The position numbers and the translations under genes were made by a program. A stretch of DNA of 64,000 nucleotides from the NCBI RefSeq assembly GCF_006483455.1, contig NZ_PPPU01000007.1, positions 62,001 to 126,000 of the forward strand, read 5' to 3'. A model generated the notes under the pieces. That model ran no database searches and was not told the origin of the DNA. It was given only the letters and a program-made list of their open reading frames with translations. This document shows, one piece after another, positions 9,852-19,800 of this stretch; position 1 is the first letter of the stretch; the number at the start of each line of letters is the position of its first letter. The stretch comes from Methylomonas koyamae (GTDB lineage Bacteria > Pseudomonadota > Gammaproteobacteria > Methylococcales > Methylomonadaceae).

Positions 9852-10862
9852 ATGGCCGAAAAACCTTTAGCGCAAGAAGTTATCCCTCCAGCGGAAACCC
9901 AGATCATCGAAAACCTTTCCGCGCGGCTCAAAGCCAAAATCGTAAATGACTATCCAGCCGGCATCATGCGCCGTGATGCTCATCCCAAGATGCATGGTTT
10001 GGTCAAAGCCGAGTTTACCGTCAACGCCGATTTGGGTGACGAATTGCGGGTTGGTTTGTTCAAAGAGCCCAAAACCTATCAGGCCTGGGTCCGGTTTTCC
10101 AACGCCAGCGGCTCGATCAGACCGGACCGGGACCGTGACATTCGGGGCATGGCGATCAAGTTGATGGGAGTGCCGGGCGATAAAGTGCTGGAGGCCGAAC
10201 GGCACGAGCAGACCCACGATTTGCTTTTGATTAGCGCCAATCAGTTTGTCGCCAGGGACGTTGCCGAATTTGACGCCTTGGCCGCAGCGCTGAGCGGCAG
10301 TTTGTTCGCCAAGTTGCGGTTTTTTCTTTGTCATTGGCGGGTGGCCTGGATTTTACTCAGAACGATGCGCAGGCACGCCAACCCGTTGCAGATTCCCTAC
10401 TTCAGCACCACACCCTATCTGTTTGGGACGTTGGCGGTCAAATACGCGGCAATCCCGCAACTCGTTGCTGTCGCCGAACGTCCGGCCAAACCCACGGCCG
10501 ATTTTTTGCGCGAGGCCATGGTCAAGCAATTGCAGGCCGGCGATACGCTATTCGACTTCGCATTACAAGTTCAAACCGACGCGGAGGCGATGCCGATCGA
10601 AGACCCTGGAATCGAATGGCCGGAGTCGGTTTCGCCATTCCGCAAGGTGGCGACGCTCAGGATATTTCGGCAGGCGTTTGATACCGAAGCGCAGAATGCG
10701 TTTGGCGAGCAGTTGTCTTTTACCCCTTGGCATGCCTTACCCGAACACCGGCCTCTAGGCGGTATCAACCGGGCCCGGAAAGTTGTTTACGATACGATTT
10801 CGGCATTCCGTCACGAGTCCAACAACGTGCCGCGGACTGAGCCGAGTGGCTGGGATATTTAG
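9852..10862 (+). CDS. Catalase-like haem protein (y4iL-type)
   Basis: A 336-residue protein of the catalase superfamily, shorter than classical catalases (about 480-750). It shows the distal histidine region HPKMHGLVKAEFTV (His48), the RFSNASG segment (81-87) and RGMAIKLMG, all catalase-core features. The Tyr in PYFSTTPYLFG is the best candidate for the haem ligand. No signal peptide is seen, so it is probably cytoplasmic. Members of this branch act as peroxidases, catalases or hydroperoxide-processing enzymes, so the substrate is uncertain. A strong AGGTGAGGAG ribosome-binding site precedes the ATG, and a promoter/operator-like site lies upstream. Confidence 0.85.
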   Translation: MAEKPLAQEVIPPAETQIIENLSARLKAKIVNDYPAGIMRRDAHPKMHGLVKAEFTVNADLGDELRVGLFKEPKTYQAWVRFSNASGSIRPDRDRDIRGMAIKLMGVPGDKVLEAERHEQTHDLLLISANQFVARDVAEFDALAAALSGSLFAKLRFFLCHWRVAWILLRTMRRHANPLQIPYFSTTPYLFGTLAVKYAAIPQLVAVAERPAKPTADFLREAMVKQLQAGDTLFDFALQVQTDAEAMPIEDPGIEWPESVSPFRKVATLRIFRQAFDTEAQNAFGEQLSFTPWHALPEHRPLGGINRARKVVYDTISAFRHESNNVPRTEPSGWDI

Positions 10863-10878
10863 GTCGCGGTAGCAACCT

Positions 10879-10998
10879 CAAGCGGTTCGAATGGAGATTC
10901 AGATGTTCCCAGTGTTCATGCAGACTGATGTCAAGATGGCACTGGGCTTAAAGCGTTGATGACACTAGTGTCAACGAGAACCGCTTGCGCATCTGAAT
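10879..10998. repeat. Cluster of interlocking inverted repeats downstream of the catalase-like gene
   Basis: The intergenic stretch holds CAAGCGGTTC (10879-10888) complementary to GAACCGCTTG (10978-10987). ATTCAGATG (10897-10905) is complementary to CATCTGAAT (10990-10998). CCCAGTG (10908-10914) is complementary to CACTGGG (10940-10946). The palindrome GACACTAGTGTC spans 10961-10972. The first two pairs cross, so as RNA they would form a pseudoknot rather than nested hairpins. It may be a structured RNA, a palindromic mobile relic, or a complex terminator between convergent genes. Confidence 0.5.
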
Positions 10999-11050
10999 TT
11001 TCCGCAGGGCCTCAGTGGCCCGAGCTAGGGCCTGGCTTTCGGTAAGGTCG

Positions 11051-11087
11051 AGCCGACGATGGTACGCAGCGCATACCATCTGCCGGC
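11051..11087. repeat. REP-like palindrome / possible terminator
   Basis: GATGGTA (11058-11064) and TACCATC (11074-11080) are perfect inverted arms, and outer GCCG/CCGGC bases extend the imperfect hairpin. It sits 50-85 bp beyond the stop of the leftward nitrilase-like gene. The form resembles dispersed extragenic palindromes of proteobacteria. Whether it recurs in this genome cannot be seen from one copy. Confidence 0.45.
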
Positions 11088-11136
11088 ATTCCCAAACGGC
11101 GCGGCATTATGCAGCCGCTGCCTCTGGGATAGGGCG

Positions 11137-11997
11137 TTAGCAGCAATCGAACTGTTTTGGCCAGTCGCGGTAATTGAACACCTGTCCCACATTGCGCACG
11201 GTTTCCACCGCGGCCAAATCCAGGTCGGCGTAGACCCATTGCACTTTGTTGTATTCGCCGATCGCTAAAATGCCGTTGTTCGGGAAGCCGCGGTCCACCG
11301 GCGTGTAAACTGCCGCCGCGCCGCAATTGACGTCCACGGCTTCCGACCAGTCCGCATTGCCGACCAGCGAGGCCTGCACCACGTAACATTGATTTTCCAG
11401 GGCGCGGGCCTGGCAGCCGATCCGGACCCGGTAATAGCCGGCCTCGGTATCGGTGCAGCTCGGCACCAGAATCAAAGTGGCGCCGCGTTCGGTTTGCTGG
11501 CGGGCGTAGTGCGGGAATTCGCTGTCGTAGCAGATGTTGATCGCAACCTTGCCGAATACGGTATCGAACACCTTGATCTCCAGGCCGCGGGAAATATGCC
11601 ATTGCTCGTTTTCGAAGCGGGTCATCGTCAGTTTTTCCTGAAAATCGACGTCGCCTTGCGGGGTGAAGAAATAGGCGTGGTTGCGGAATTCGCCGTTGTC
11701 GTGTTTGACCGGATAAGTGCCGGCCTGGATGTAAACCCGGTGTTGTGCGGCCAGGGATTGGAACAAGTCCAGGTACTGCGGCAACAGGCTTTGCAGGGCC
11801 TCCAACTGGCCGGACAACGATTGGTAGATTTCCGGCGGGAACAGCGAGGCCAATTCCATGCAGGCGTATTCCGGGAACAGCAAAATGTCGGCCCGGTTAT
11901 CGGCGGCTTCCTGGACCCAGCGGCGGGCCTTGGCTTCGAAGTTTTCCCAGGTTTCCAGGAAGCCGATATCGTATTGGGCGCTGGCGATTTTAGGCAT
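11137..11997 (-). CDS. Carbon-nitrogen hydrolase (nitrilase superfamily)
   Basis: A 286-residue single-domain enzyme with a complete nitrilase-superfamily triad: Glu43 in FPEYAC, Lys122 in QEKLTMTRFE and Cys156 in INICYDSEFP. These enzymes cleave C-N bonds in amides, nitriles or carbamoyl compounds. The substrate here is not evident. It is cytoplasmic. It overlaps the upstream acetyltransferase gene by 8 bp, so the two are translationally coupled. In other bacteria the same two domains occur fused in one polypeptide, which supports a joint role. Confidence 0.9.
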   Translation of the reverse strand: MPKIASAQYDIGFLETWENFEAKARRWVQEAADNRADILLFPEYACMELASLFPPEIYQSLSGQLEALQSLLPQYLDLFQSLAAQHRVYIQAGTYPVKHDNGEFRNHAYFFTPQGDVDFQEKLTMTRFENEQWHISRGLEIKVFDTVFGKVAINICYDSEFPHYARQQTERGATLILVPSCTDTEAGYYRVRIGCQARALENQCYVVQASLVGNADWSEAVDVNCGAAAVYTPVDRGFPNNGILAIGEYNKVQWVYADLDLAAVETVRNVGQVFNYRDWPKQFDCC

Positions 11998-12595
11998 TGC
12001 CTTCCTCCTTCAACCAGAACGTCATCGGCTTGGGCGTTTCCGCGCTATCGTCCAGATCCTTCCAGGAATAAGTGGTCTTCAGTTCCGGATGCTTGAAATA
12101 ACTGCGTTTATTCCAGAATGCGTCCAGCGGCACGTAGTCGGCGGGCCGGCGCGGATGGTCGATTGGGCGTTCGACGCAGCAGAAGGTGATGTGTTTGAAG
12201 CCGCCCAGGTCTGCGGCGTGGGCTTCGCGCTGTTCGAAGAACTTCACACCGATGCCCAAGCCGCGATAGGCTTTGTTCAACACCGATTCGCCGCAATAAA
12301 ACACCTCGTCCGGGTTGTAACCGTGTTCGACGAACGGCTTTTTGACCTCGTCGGTTTCGTATTTCAGCGGGATGGCAGTCGAGGCGCCGATGATTTTGTC
12401 GTCGTCGAAAGCCAGCACGATGACGCTGTCCGGGCAGTTGATGTAGGTTTGCAGGTATTTTTTCTCGTACTCGTAATCGCCGTCGTACAGGTAAGGAAAA
12501 TCGCGGAACACTTCGATGCGCAGGCGCGCCAATTCCGGGATGTATTGAACCAAGGCTTCGCCGCTGAGGCGCTGAATGCGGATATCTTTGCTCAT
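11990..12595 (-). CDS. GNAT-family N-acetyltransferase
   Basis: 201 residues with a GNAT fold. The acetyl-CoA-binding loop appears as YRGLGIGVKFFEQRE near residue 110. An acidic, aromatic-rich N-terminal region (DFPYLYDGDYEYEKKYLQ) probably shapes the acceptor site. It is the first gene of a two-gene unit with the nitrilase-like hydrolase, whose start it overlaps by 8 bp. The acceptor is unknown. The ATG at 12595 is the only reasonable start; no strong ribosome-binding site is visible. Confidence 0.85.
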   Translation of the reverse strand: MSKDIRIQRLSGEALVQYIPELARLRIEVFRDFPYLYDGDYEYEKKYLQTYINCPDSVIVLAFDDDKIIGASTAIPLKYETDEVKKPFVEHGYNPDEVFYCGESVLNKAYRGLGIGVKFFEQREAHAADLGGFKHITFCCVERPIDHPRRPADYVPLDAFWNKRSYFKHPELKTTYSWKDLDDSAETPKPMTFWLKEEGNA

Positions 12596-13018
12596 GTGGA
12601 TATGCGGTTGAGTTGAAACGAAACAGCAACCGGCATTTCGGGCCGGTCAATCCGCTATTGTATTGCACGAGGCTTTGGTTGCCTATGCGCGGATCGAGTT
12701 CGGTGTGGTCCGGTTCGCGGCCGTTACCGGTTCTTATGCCGTCCGCTGACTTTCGCCGGTTGCTGCCGTTAACGGCCTAATACGATAGGCTCGGTGGTGG
12801 CGGCGCTCCAGTAGAATGTTGAAGTGCCTTGCCGGGGTAAGGTTTGCGGTGAAATGGTTTTATGGGCCAGATTGGGCAGCAGAGGCCGAAGGTCGCATTC
12901 CCACTCTAACGTTTTGAATCGATATTTCGCCGTTTTACGCTAGACTGGGCCTATGTAAAACAAGCGCGATTCAAGGTTGCCGAATTCGGCCGTCCAATAA
13001 CCGGTACTACCTGATTTT
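12596..13018. other. Divergent intergenic region, nothing recognised
   Basis: This 423 bp spacer separates the leftward GNAT gene from the rightward TonB receptor gene and must hold both promoters. I find no convincing -35/-10 pair, no cobalamin (B12-box) or other riboswitch signature, no Fur-type palindrome and no coding frame with a ribosome-binding site. Confidence 0.6.
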
Positions 13019-15031
13019 ATGGAAAGATTCCGCCTAGTCACTTTTAAGATCGCGTTGGTTTTGGGCAATTGCCTGAACGCAAGCGTTTCTCTGGCCGGAG
13101 CCGATATCGAAGTTCTGAAAAAAATGTCGTTGGAAGACATTTTGAATGTGGAAGTGGTGTCGAAGAAAGCCGAAAGCCAATATTCGGCCGCCGGCATCGT
13201 CAGCATCGTCACCCGCGACGATATCGAGCGCTACGGCGCCAACACGCTGGCCGACGTGTTGAACCGGGTCACCAGCGTTTACATGCTCAGCACTTATATC
13301 TGGTCCAACAGCACCGCGGCGGTGCGCGGCGACGCGCTGACCCACGTCAACAACCATACCCTGGTGCTGATCAACGGCCGGCCGTTTCGCGATAGCGCTT
13401 ACGGCGGTTTGAACGAGACCATGTTCCGCGACTTTCCGATCCACCATATCGAACAAATCGAAGTCGTGCGCGGCTCCGGTTCGGTGTTGTACGGCAGCAA
13501 TGCTTTTACCGGCGTAATCAATATCGTTACCCAAAAGAAACAGGACAACCGGCTTACCGTGCGCGGCCGCTACGGCAGCTACAATACCGGCCAAGCCGAA
13601 ACCGAGTTCGGCTGGAACCGCGGCGACGCGGCGATCAGCGGCGCGGTGAGGTATCGGGCCAGCGACGGCTGGACGGCATCTGCGGTCGACGAAACCCGGC
13701 AAAACGTCAATTTCCGCAACGACGACGGCGACGTCAGCGCCAGCATCTGGGGCGGCTGGAGAGAATTCGATTTCAATTTGTACGTGGTCAACAGCCAGAA
13801 ACAGCATTGGGGCGCGGTGCCGATCGGCTTCGGCCAACAGGTCGAAAACAACCGCCTGTTTTTCGATGCCGGTTACAATCACCAAATCAACGACTTTTGG
13901 CGCAGCAAATGGAATCTGACGCTGAACAAGTTCTCGCAAAACTACAATCTGCCGGTAGCCGGCGTGCCCTACCTGACCGATTTGTGGGAAAACAACCTGT
14001 TGCTGGAGCAAAGCCATTTCCTGTCGTTTTTCGACGATAAACTGAATCTGCTGTTGGGCGGGCTGGTGGAATGGCAACAAGGGCAGGTGACTCAGGTGTC
14101 GCAACCGAATACGTTGGCGCCCTACGAGCAATTGAAGTCCAGCATTTACGCGAACGTCGGTTACGCCATACTCGATAATCTGCAGCTCAATCTCGGCGGG
14201 CAATGGCACCGCTTCGACCATTTGAAGGCGGCTCCGAGCGGCGTCGCGGAAAACGACAACGCCATCGACGGCCTGGTCGGCCGCGCCGGCCTGGTTTACG
14301 AAATGACGGCCAATTGGGGAGCCAAGTTGTTATTCGCCCAGGCTTATCGGGCGCCGAGTGCCGGCGAATTGGGCGCCAATTCGGCGGTGGTGTTGGGCAA
14401 CCGCAGCGTGGAGCCGGAAAAAGTCGAAACGGCCGACGCCCAGATTTTTTACCACGATGCCGATTACCAGATCTCGTTGACCGCGTTCGAAAGCCGGGTG
14501 ACCAATTTGATCGTGCGCAGCCCGATCCCGAACACGGTGCCGACCCGGCTGCTGTACGTCAACGGCGGCTGCGCAACCTTCGAGGGCCTGGAACTGGAAA
14601 CCGAGGCCAAACTGTTGCCCGGTTTGTCCTGGAAAGGCTCTTACACCTTTCAAACCAATCGCGACGAAAACCAACAGAACAATAAAACCTTAATGCCCAA
14701 CCACATGGCGAAACTGGGCTTAAGCTACGATTTCAGCCCCAACTTGCAAATCGGCATGTTCGATACCTATTTCAGCGCCGCCAAAGCCGCACCCAGTGCG
14801 CTATTGGTCAATCCGCCTGCCGGCGGGTACCACAACGTCAGCGTCAACGCCAATTACAAGTTGAATAACTGGCTGGGAGCCGCCAAACACAAACACATGA
14901 CTTTTACCTTGTATCTGGACAATGTGCTCGACGAAAATTTTTATTATCCGGAGTTCAACCGTAAAAACATCAACACCGTTCCGGCATCCCCCGGCCGTAT
15001 GCTTTTCGGCGAAATTGCGTTGGAGTTTTGA
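13019..15031 (+). CDS. TonB-dependent outer-membrane receptor
   Basis: 670 residues. A signal peptide (cleavage probably after SLAGA near 28) is followed by a plug domain with the typical IVSIVTRDDIERYGA, LINGRPF and VVRGSGSVLYGSNAFTGVINIVT blocks at about 60-175. The beta-barrel ends in the terminal aromatic residue expected of outer-membrane proteins (EIALEF). It imports a large ligand at the expense of TonB energy. The closest general type is the colicin-I/vitamin-B12 receptor group, but the ligand cannot be deduced and no ABC partner genes are adjacent. It converges on the DUF945-like gene. Confidence 0.9.
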   Translation: MERFRLVTFKIALVLGNCLNASVSLAGADIEVLKKMSLEDILNVEVVSKKAESQYSAAGIVSIVTRDDIERYGANTLADVLNRVTSVYMLSTYIWSNSTAAVRGDALTHVNNHTLVLINGRPFRDSAYGGLNETMFRDFPIHHIEQIEVVRGSGSVLYGSNAFTGVINIVTQKKQDNRLTVRGRYGSYNTGQAETEFGWNRGDAAISGAVRYRASDGWTASAVDETRQNVNFRNDDGDVSASIWGGWREFDFNLYVVNSQKQHWGAVPIGFGQQVENNRLFFDAGYNHQINDFWRSKWNLTLNKFSQNYNLPVAGVPYLTDLWENNLLLEQSHFLSFFDDKLNLLLGGLVEWQQGQVTQVSQPNTLAPYEQLKSSIYANVGYAILDNLQLNLGGQWHRFDHLKAAPSGVAENDNAIDGLVGRAGLVYEMTANWGAKLLFAQAYRAPSAGELGANSAVVLGNRSVEPEKVETADAQIFYHDADYQISLTAFESRVTNLIVRSPIPNTVPTRLLYVNGGCATFEGLELETEAKLLPGLSWKGSYTFQTNRDENQQNNKTLMPNHMAKLGLSYDFSPNLQIGMFDTYFSAAKAAPSALLVNPPAGGYHNVSVNANYKLNNWLGAAKHKHMTFTLYLDNVLDENFYYPEFNRKNINTVPASPGRMLFGEIALEF

Positions 15032-15053
15032 GGCCTGGAATCGAGTGACGCTG

Positions 15054-15067
15054 CGCGGCCGGCCGCG
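15054..15067. terminator. Perfect GC palindrome between convergent genes
   Basis: CGCGGCC (15054-15060) is followed directly by GGCCGCG (15061-15067), a 14 bp perfect palindrome in the 61 bp between the ends of the TonB receptor and DUF945-like genes. There is no loop and no T-tract, so a terminator role is only a guess from its position. Confidence 0.2.
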
Positions 15068-15092
15068 GCGGCACTGTTGGCCGATAGCCCGC

Positions 15093-16757
15093 TCAGTTCG
15101 CCGCCGGGGTAGTCCCGCCGTTGGGTTCCGTTTCGGCGGCAGGGACGGCGTTGAGTTGTTGAATCGCTTTTATTTGCCGATCGGCGTCGACCAGGGCGGT
15201 CACGGCGCAGGTTTCGCCTTCGCGGCATAATCCTGCGATCAGTTGGCCGACGTCGGAGTCGGCAGCAAAATACAGACGTTGGCCGTCCGAGCTTTCCAAC
15301 ATGGCCCCGGATTCGGCGTAAACGGCGCGACCGGTCATGCTGATGGATTGGTAGGCCAGCGGATTCGCGGCTTGGTCCGCCGGGTCCGGTGCCGAATCGG
15401 ATTCATCGGCGTCGTTTTCGGTTTGCGGGTTGATCACGTTTTCCAAGCCGGGTACCGGCATTTCGCTTTCCGGATCATTCAGAAAGCGGTTGAGATGCGC
15501 GTCGGTGTCGGTCAAGGTTTGTTGGAGCCACTGGCCGTCGATGATACGGTCGTTGGTCTTCAGAATACCGGCGGCATATTCGTAACCGGCCTGCAGGCCT
15601 TCGGCCCCGGCTGTGGCTATGCCCATTTCCACCCATTGGTTTTTCTGGTCCTCGCCGATCGCGTCACCGCGAACGCTGACCCGGCCGGAGGATTGCAACA
15701 CCTTAGCCAACTCAATGTCGGCGTCGGGATTGGCGTTGGGTTTCAGTTCTATCGTCAGCTGGCCGTTCAGTGCGCTATTTGCGGCGGAGTTGCTGACGGT
15801 ACCGCTCAATTTAGTGATACCGGTGGAGAAGCCGCGATTAATGGCTTGTTTCAGGGCCTTGCGGTAACGTTGGTTTTCCTCCAGCGTCAGATTTTGAAAC
15901 GATTTGGATTCCTTGGCGATGTCGGCCAGGGTTTTGATGCTTTCGGCATCCAGACCGCGAATGGCAAGCTCAAGCGCCAGATCTCTCGCGGCATAACCCA
16001 TCGTATCGATACTGCCCAAGGCATACTGGATGGTGGTATCGATTCGGTCGCCGTTTTGTACCGTCGCACTGGATACCCCAAGTCTTTCGCCGCTAGCGTT
16101 CGTCGACGCGATTTTGTCCACGGTCAAGCTGGAGGTGCCCAAGCCCAGTGCTCGATCCAGCAGATTAAGCTGCAGGCCCATTCCTTGTACATCCAGTGCG
16201 TTACCATTGCCGCGCAGGGTAAAACGCGGCGCTTTTAAGCTCAGATTCACCCTTTTTTCGTCGGCTTCGATATGACCGGTCAAAGGCTCCAGGCGCCAGC
16301 TTTCGCTATCGGCTGCTCCTCCGGCCATTTCCGCGGAGGCAATATCGGAAAACACCGTGCCGGAAAACGCGGAATGCCCGCTGCCGCTGAACTGCAGCCC
16401 CGGCCCGTCGCGATCGGGTTCGGGCCGTTGCCGCAAGGTCCAGTTAAACCGCATGGCCGAGCCGGGCAGAATCAGGTGGCTGACGTTGTATTGCACGTCG
16501 GCGACGACCCAATATTTGCCGGTTTGGTCGGGACTGCACAAATCGCCGACTTGCAGTTCCAGCGAGCCGTTGGCCGACAACAAACCGTTCTGCTGTTGTA
16601 AATTGCTTAAACGCACAGCGCAATCGGCCGAGGTCTTGTCCACCCGCTCCGCGAGTTCCCGCTCGGCATTGCGGCCAAGATAAACGCTGGCGCCCAGCCA
16701 AGCTGCCGCGAACAGGGCGATAGCGCCTGTCGCCTGAATTAGAGGTTTTTGCTCCAT
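15093..16757 (-). CDS. DUF945 (YdgA-like) family protein, putative
   Basis: 554 residues. A single N-terminal membrane anchor (ATGAIALFAAAWLGASVYLG) is followed by a long periplasmic part rich in beta-strand-like alternation (LQFSGSGHSAFSG, LSLKAPRFTLRG). The layout resembles E. coli YdgA/YihF (DUF945), whose role is unknown. The C-terminal 70 residues (ESSDGQRLYFAADSDV onward) form an extra small domain I do not recognise. The ATG at 16757 is preferred to the upstream in-frame start at 16805 because it places the anchor correctly. It is the last gene of a leftward group behind the phosphorylase candidate. Confidence 0.5.
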   Translation of the reverse strand: MEQKPLIQATGAIALFAAAWLGASVYLGRNAERELAERVDKTSADCAVRLSNLQQQNGLLSANGSLELQVGDLCSPDQTGKYWVVADVQYNVSHLILPGSAMRFNWTLRQRPEPDRDGPGLQFSGSGHSAFSGTVFSDIASAEMAGGAADSESWRLEPLTGHIEADEKRVNLSLKAPRFTLRGNGNALDVQGMGLQLNLLDRALGLGTSSLTVDKIASTNASGERLGVSSATVQNGDRIDTTIQYALGSIDTMGYAARDLALELAIRGLDAESIKTLADIAKESKSFQNLTLEENQRYRKALKQAINRGFSTGITKLSGTVSNSAANSALNGQLTIELKPNANPDADIELAKVLQSSGRVSVRGDAIGEDQKNQWVEMGIATAGAEGLQAGYEYAAGILKTNDRIIDGQWLQQTLTDTDAHLNRFLNDPESEMPVPGLENVINPQTENDADESDSAPDPADQAANPLAYQSISMTGRAVYAESGAMLESSDGQRLYFAADSDVGQLIAGLCREGETCAVTALVDADRQIKAIQQLNAVPAAETEPNGGTTPAAN

Positions 16758-16881
16758 GATCGCCACCCAATGCTGTTTAGATAACGGCGCCAGTCTAACA
16801 AACACCGCACTGCTCTGGCTGCAGCCGGCACCGGCAAATATAAGGCCGTAAACGTGACCGGCCGCGAAAACATTGCGGTTA

Positions 16882-19800
16882 CTAGGCCAATTCGATATCC
16901 AAACGCCGCAGCATGCCCTGGCGTAAGGCCGCCGCGGCCTCGGCGTCCAGATAAGTGCCGTCTACCGCGGTGTCGTTGCCGTCGCGGAAATATAAGCGGT
17001 ACCGCTGCGGCTTGACCGGTTGCGCACCGAAACAGTCGCGCCGTTGCGGATTCAGGTAAACCACCAGTGTGGCGCCGAATAAGGCACAGGCGGCACTGGC
17101 TGCCGGCAAGGTTTCTTCGCCGGAAAACGGCGCCGCGCTGCGCTCGCAGTCGGAAAACAACCTGGCCGCCAGCACCGGCTCGGGTTGGAAACGCAACTTG
17201 CCGTCCACAACGCGGAACGGCGCATCGCCGAAAAACAGATAGGTCCACAGTTGCAGCAATTCCACGGTGGAACCGGACAAGCGGGCGACACAGCCGCGGC
17301 CGTGCTGGCGCTGATCGACACTAAAGCCGCTGCTGACCAGAAAGCTGGAATTCTCCAGCGGATTGCGCTTGTACTCCTCGGCATCCCGAAACGCGACCAA
17401 CAGACGCTCGATGTCGGCATAAAACTCGGCGACCAGACCGGCGCGCAGCATTTCCAACACAAACTTGTAATGCATGTGCAGGAAGATCGAGCCGTTCTCC
17501 AGCCAGCCGTAATTGAATACGCCGATCCGGCCCAGATCCAGCGCCTGGTCGCCCAGCGCCGCATTGAGTCGGTACATGCCCAATTTGCGGTCGTACAGCT
17601 CGGAATTGCGCGCGGCCAGATACAGGCGTCTGGCCGATTCCGGATCGGCAATCCGGAGCGCGTGGACAAAGCCTTCCAGAAAGGGCGGCAGCGCCACCGG
17701 AAGGAAACGGGTAATCTCGACGCTGCCGTCCGCCAGCTCGCGGTAGTCGCCGGCACGGAAGGCGTAATAAGTGGTGATGCCGGCGTCGGATTCGGCTTTG
17801 GCTACGGCGGCGGTCAGGTAAGAAGAGGCTTTTTCGAAGAAGCTGCGCAGCCGGTCCGGACTCAGCGCTGTTTCGGCGCCGGCGAAGCCCATGAACACGT
17901 CTCGGCGGTAGGCTTCCTTCAAGGCGCCGCTTTCCTGCCAGAACGCGTGCGGCGTCAGCACCGGCATATCGAGCAAGCGGTCCAGCCCGGCGACGAAAGC
18001 GGCCAGCTCGGTCGGCAGCACTATCTCGGCGGCGTTGATCGCGGCGAATAACGGCAAGCTAAAATCGACCAGCCGTTTCAGTTCGATGGTTTCGTTGACC
18101 GCCGAGCCGATAATGCCGGGCAAGCCGTTCAACGCGTCGCACCAACCGGGCCGGTCGGCTTCCATCTCGATGCCGATCCCGGCCGGGTCCAGCGTCGCCA
18201 GCTTGTTTGCCACCAAGGTAAGGATTTTGCCCAACAAGGTGGTGTGGACGATGGCGCCACGGCCTTGCTCGGCCCGCACCTGGTAACGCCGGCCGCTACG
18301 CGACTCGATCAAGGCTTTTTTCTCGGCGCTGAATTGCACGGCGCCGTACTGGCGCAGGCCGTCGGCCGTAATCCGGTATTTTTGCGCGCGCGGGGCGACG
18401 TAATGGGTTGGGTCGAAAAAGGTGTAATCGGCTTCCAGCAACAGTGCGGGCAGCCGGTCGGGGAAGATCGCCCGATAGTTGACCAGCAGATCGACCAGAT
18501 ACGTCCAATGGTCGGACCAATAACCGCGATCGAATTCGGCGTCCGCCACTTCCCGCGCTGCGGCGAGAATGGCGCCGAGCATTTCGTCAGCCGCGTCATG
18601 GCCGGCCAACAGCTGCCAGAGCTCGGCGTATTTGAATTCGGTTTCGAGTAAAGCCTCCAGTCCCGGAATTTCGGCAAAATATGCCGCGAACTCCTGGGGC
18701 GCAGCGACGGCGAAACGCCAGTTGCGCAACGCGCAGGGGTTATAGCCGTCCGGCTGGATCAGATTGAAAAAGTAACGGATGTTTTGCCCGCCCAAGCCCG
18801 GCTCGAAAAACAGATCGACGCGGCGGTTCTGCAATACGTCGCGAAAGTCGCCGTTGCCTTCCGAATAGGGCGTGTCCTGCAACAGGAAGTCGTTATAGTC
18901 GCGTTCCAGATCGCCGTGTTTGCGGCCGAACAAATACAACAGCTTGCCGCCCGGAACCGGCGTCGGAAAGCCGCCGCGCAAACCGTTATCCAGATAGCAT
19001 TGGCGGACGTGGCCATCGAACAAGGGCAGGGCGGTGGCGGTAAAGGCTTTGCGGCCGATTCGGTCGATCAACGCCCGGTTAGCTTCGCGTTTGGCGGCGA
19101 AATTCTCGTCTCGATAGGCGGCCTGCGCCACGAAACGTTGATATTCCGCCACCGATTCGGCGTGGCCGTAGACCGCGTAAAACACCTGGCTGGTTCCGGG
19201 CTGCAGTTCCAGCGTCAAGGTTTGAAATGCCGCCGGCGTCTGGTTGGCTGCGACCTGGTTTTCTAAATCCAGCGGCGCGTCGCTAAAGAAGCGTTCCGCG
19301 CTGGAAAAATCGCCGGCCAACCCGAATACCCGTTCCGGGTCGACGATCACCGGGTTACGCCGGCCGGCGCTGCAGCCGAAGAAGAAATTACCGCCGTCGA
19401 CCGGTTCCACTTGCGGCGAATCGGTCGGCCAGACTTTCAACCGGTAAAACGGCAGATCGGATTCGACGCCTTCGACGCGCATGAAAGCTTCCGAGGTACG
19501 GCTCATGAATTTCAAGATCCATTGGTTCATCGCGTACGGCAAGACTTGCGGCAAGCCGTCGACGATTTCGATGCGCAGGGTTCGGCTGGAAATATTGCCG
19601 ATTTCCACCCGGCGCACCAGGCCGGCGACGTCGGCCTCCGGCAGTGTGAACATATCGGCGCGGATGCTGAAACCGAGGCCGGGATTGATCTCTTCGACCC
19701 CGACTTCGTGCGGCGTCACGCTTAAGCGCTGGACGACCTCCGCACCGGCGCCGCGTTGGAACGGTTCGTAATGGCGGATGGTTTGGCCGTCGGAAATTTT

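Noticed and set aside
12596-13018. Possible cobalamin riboswitch before the TonB receptor
   Set aside because: The conserved B12-box was looked for and not found.
13034-14221. Long minus-strand open frame (395 codons)
   Set aside because: It is antisense to the well-supported TonB receptor gene, without recognisable motifs or a ribosome-binding site.
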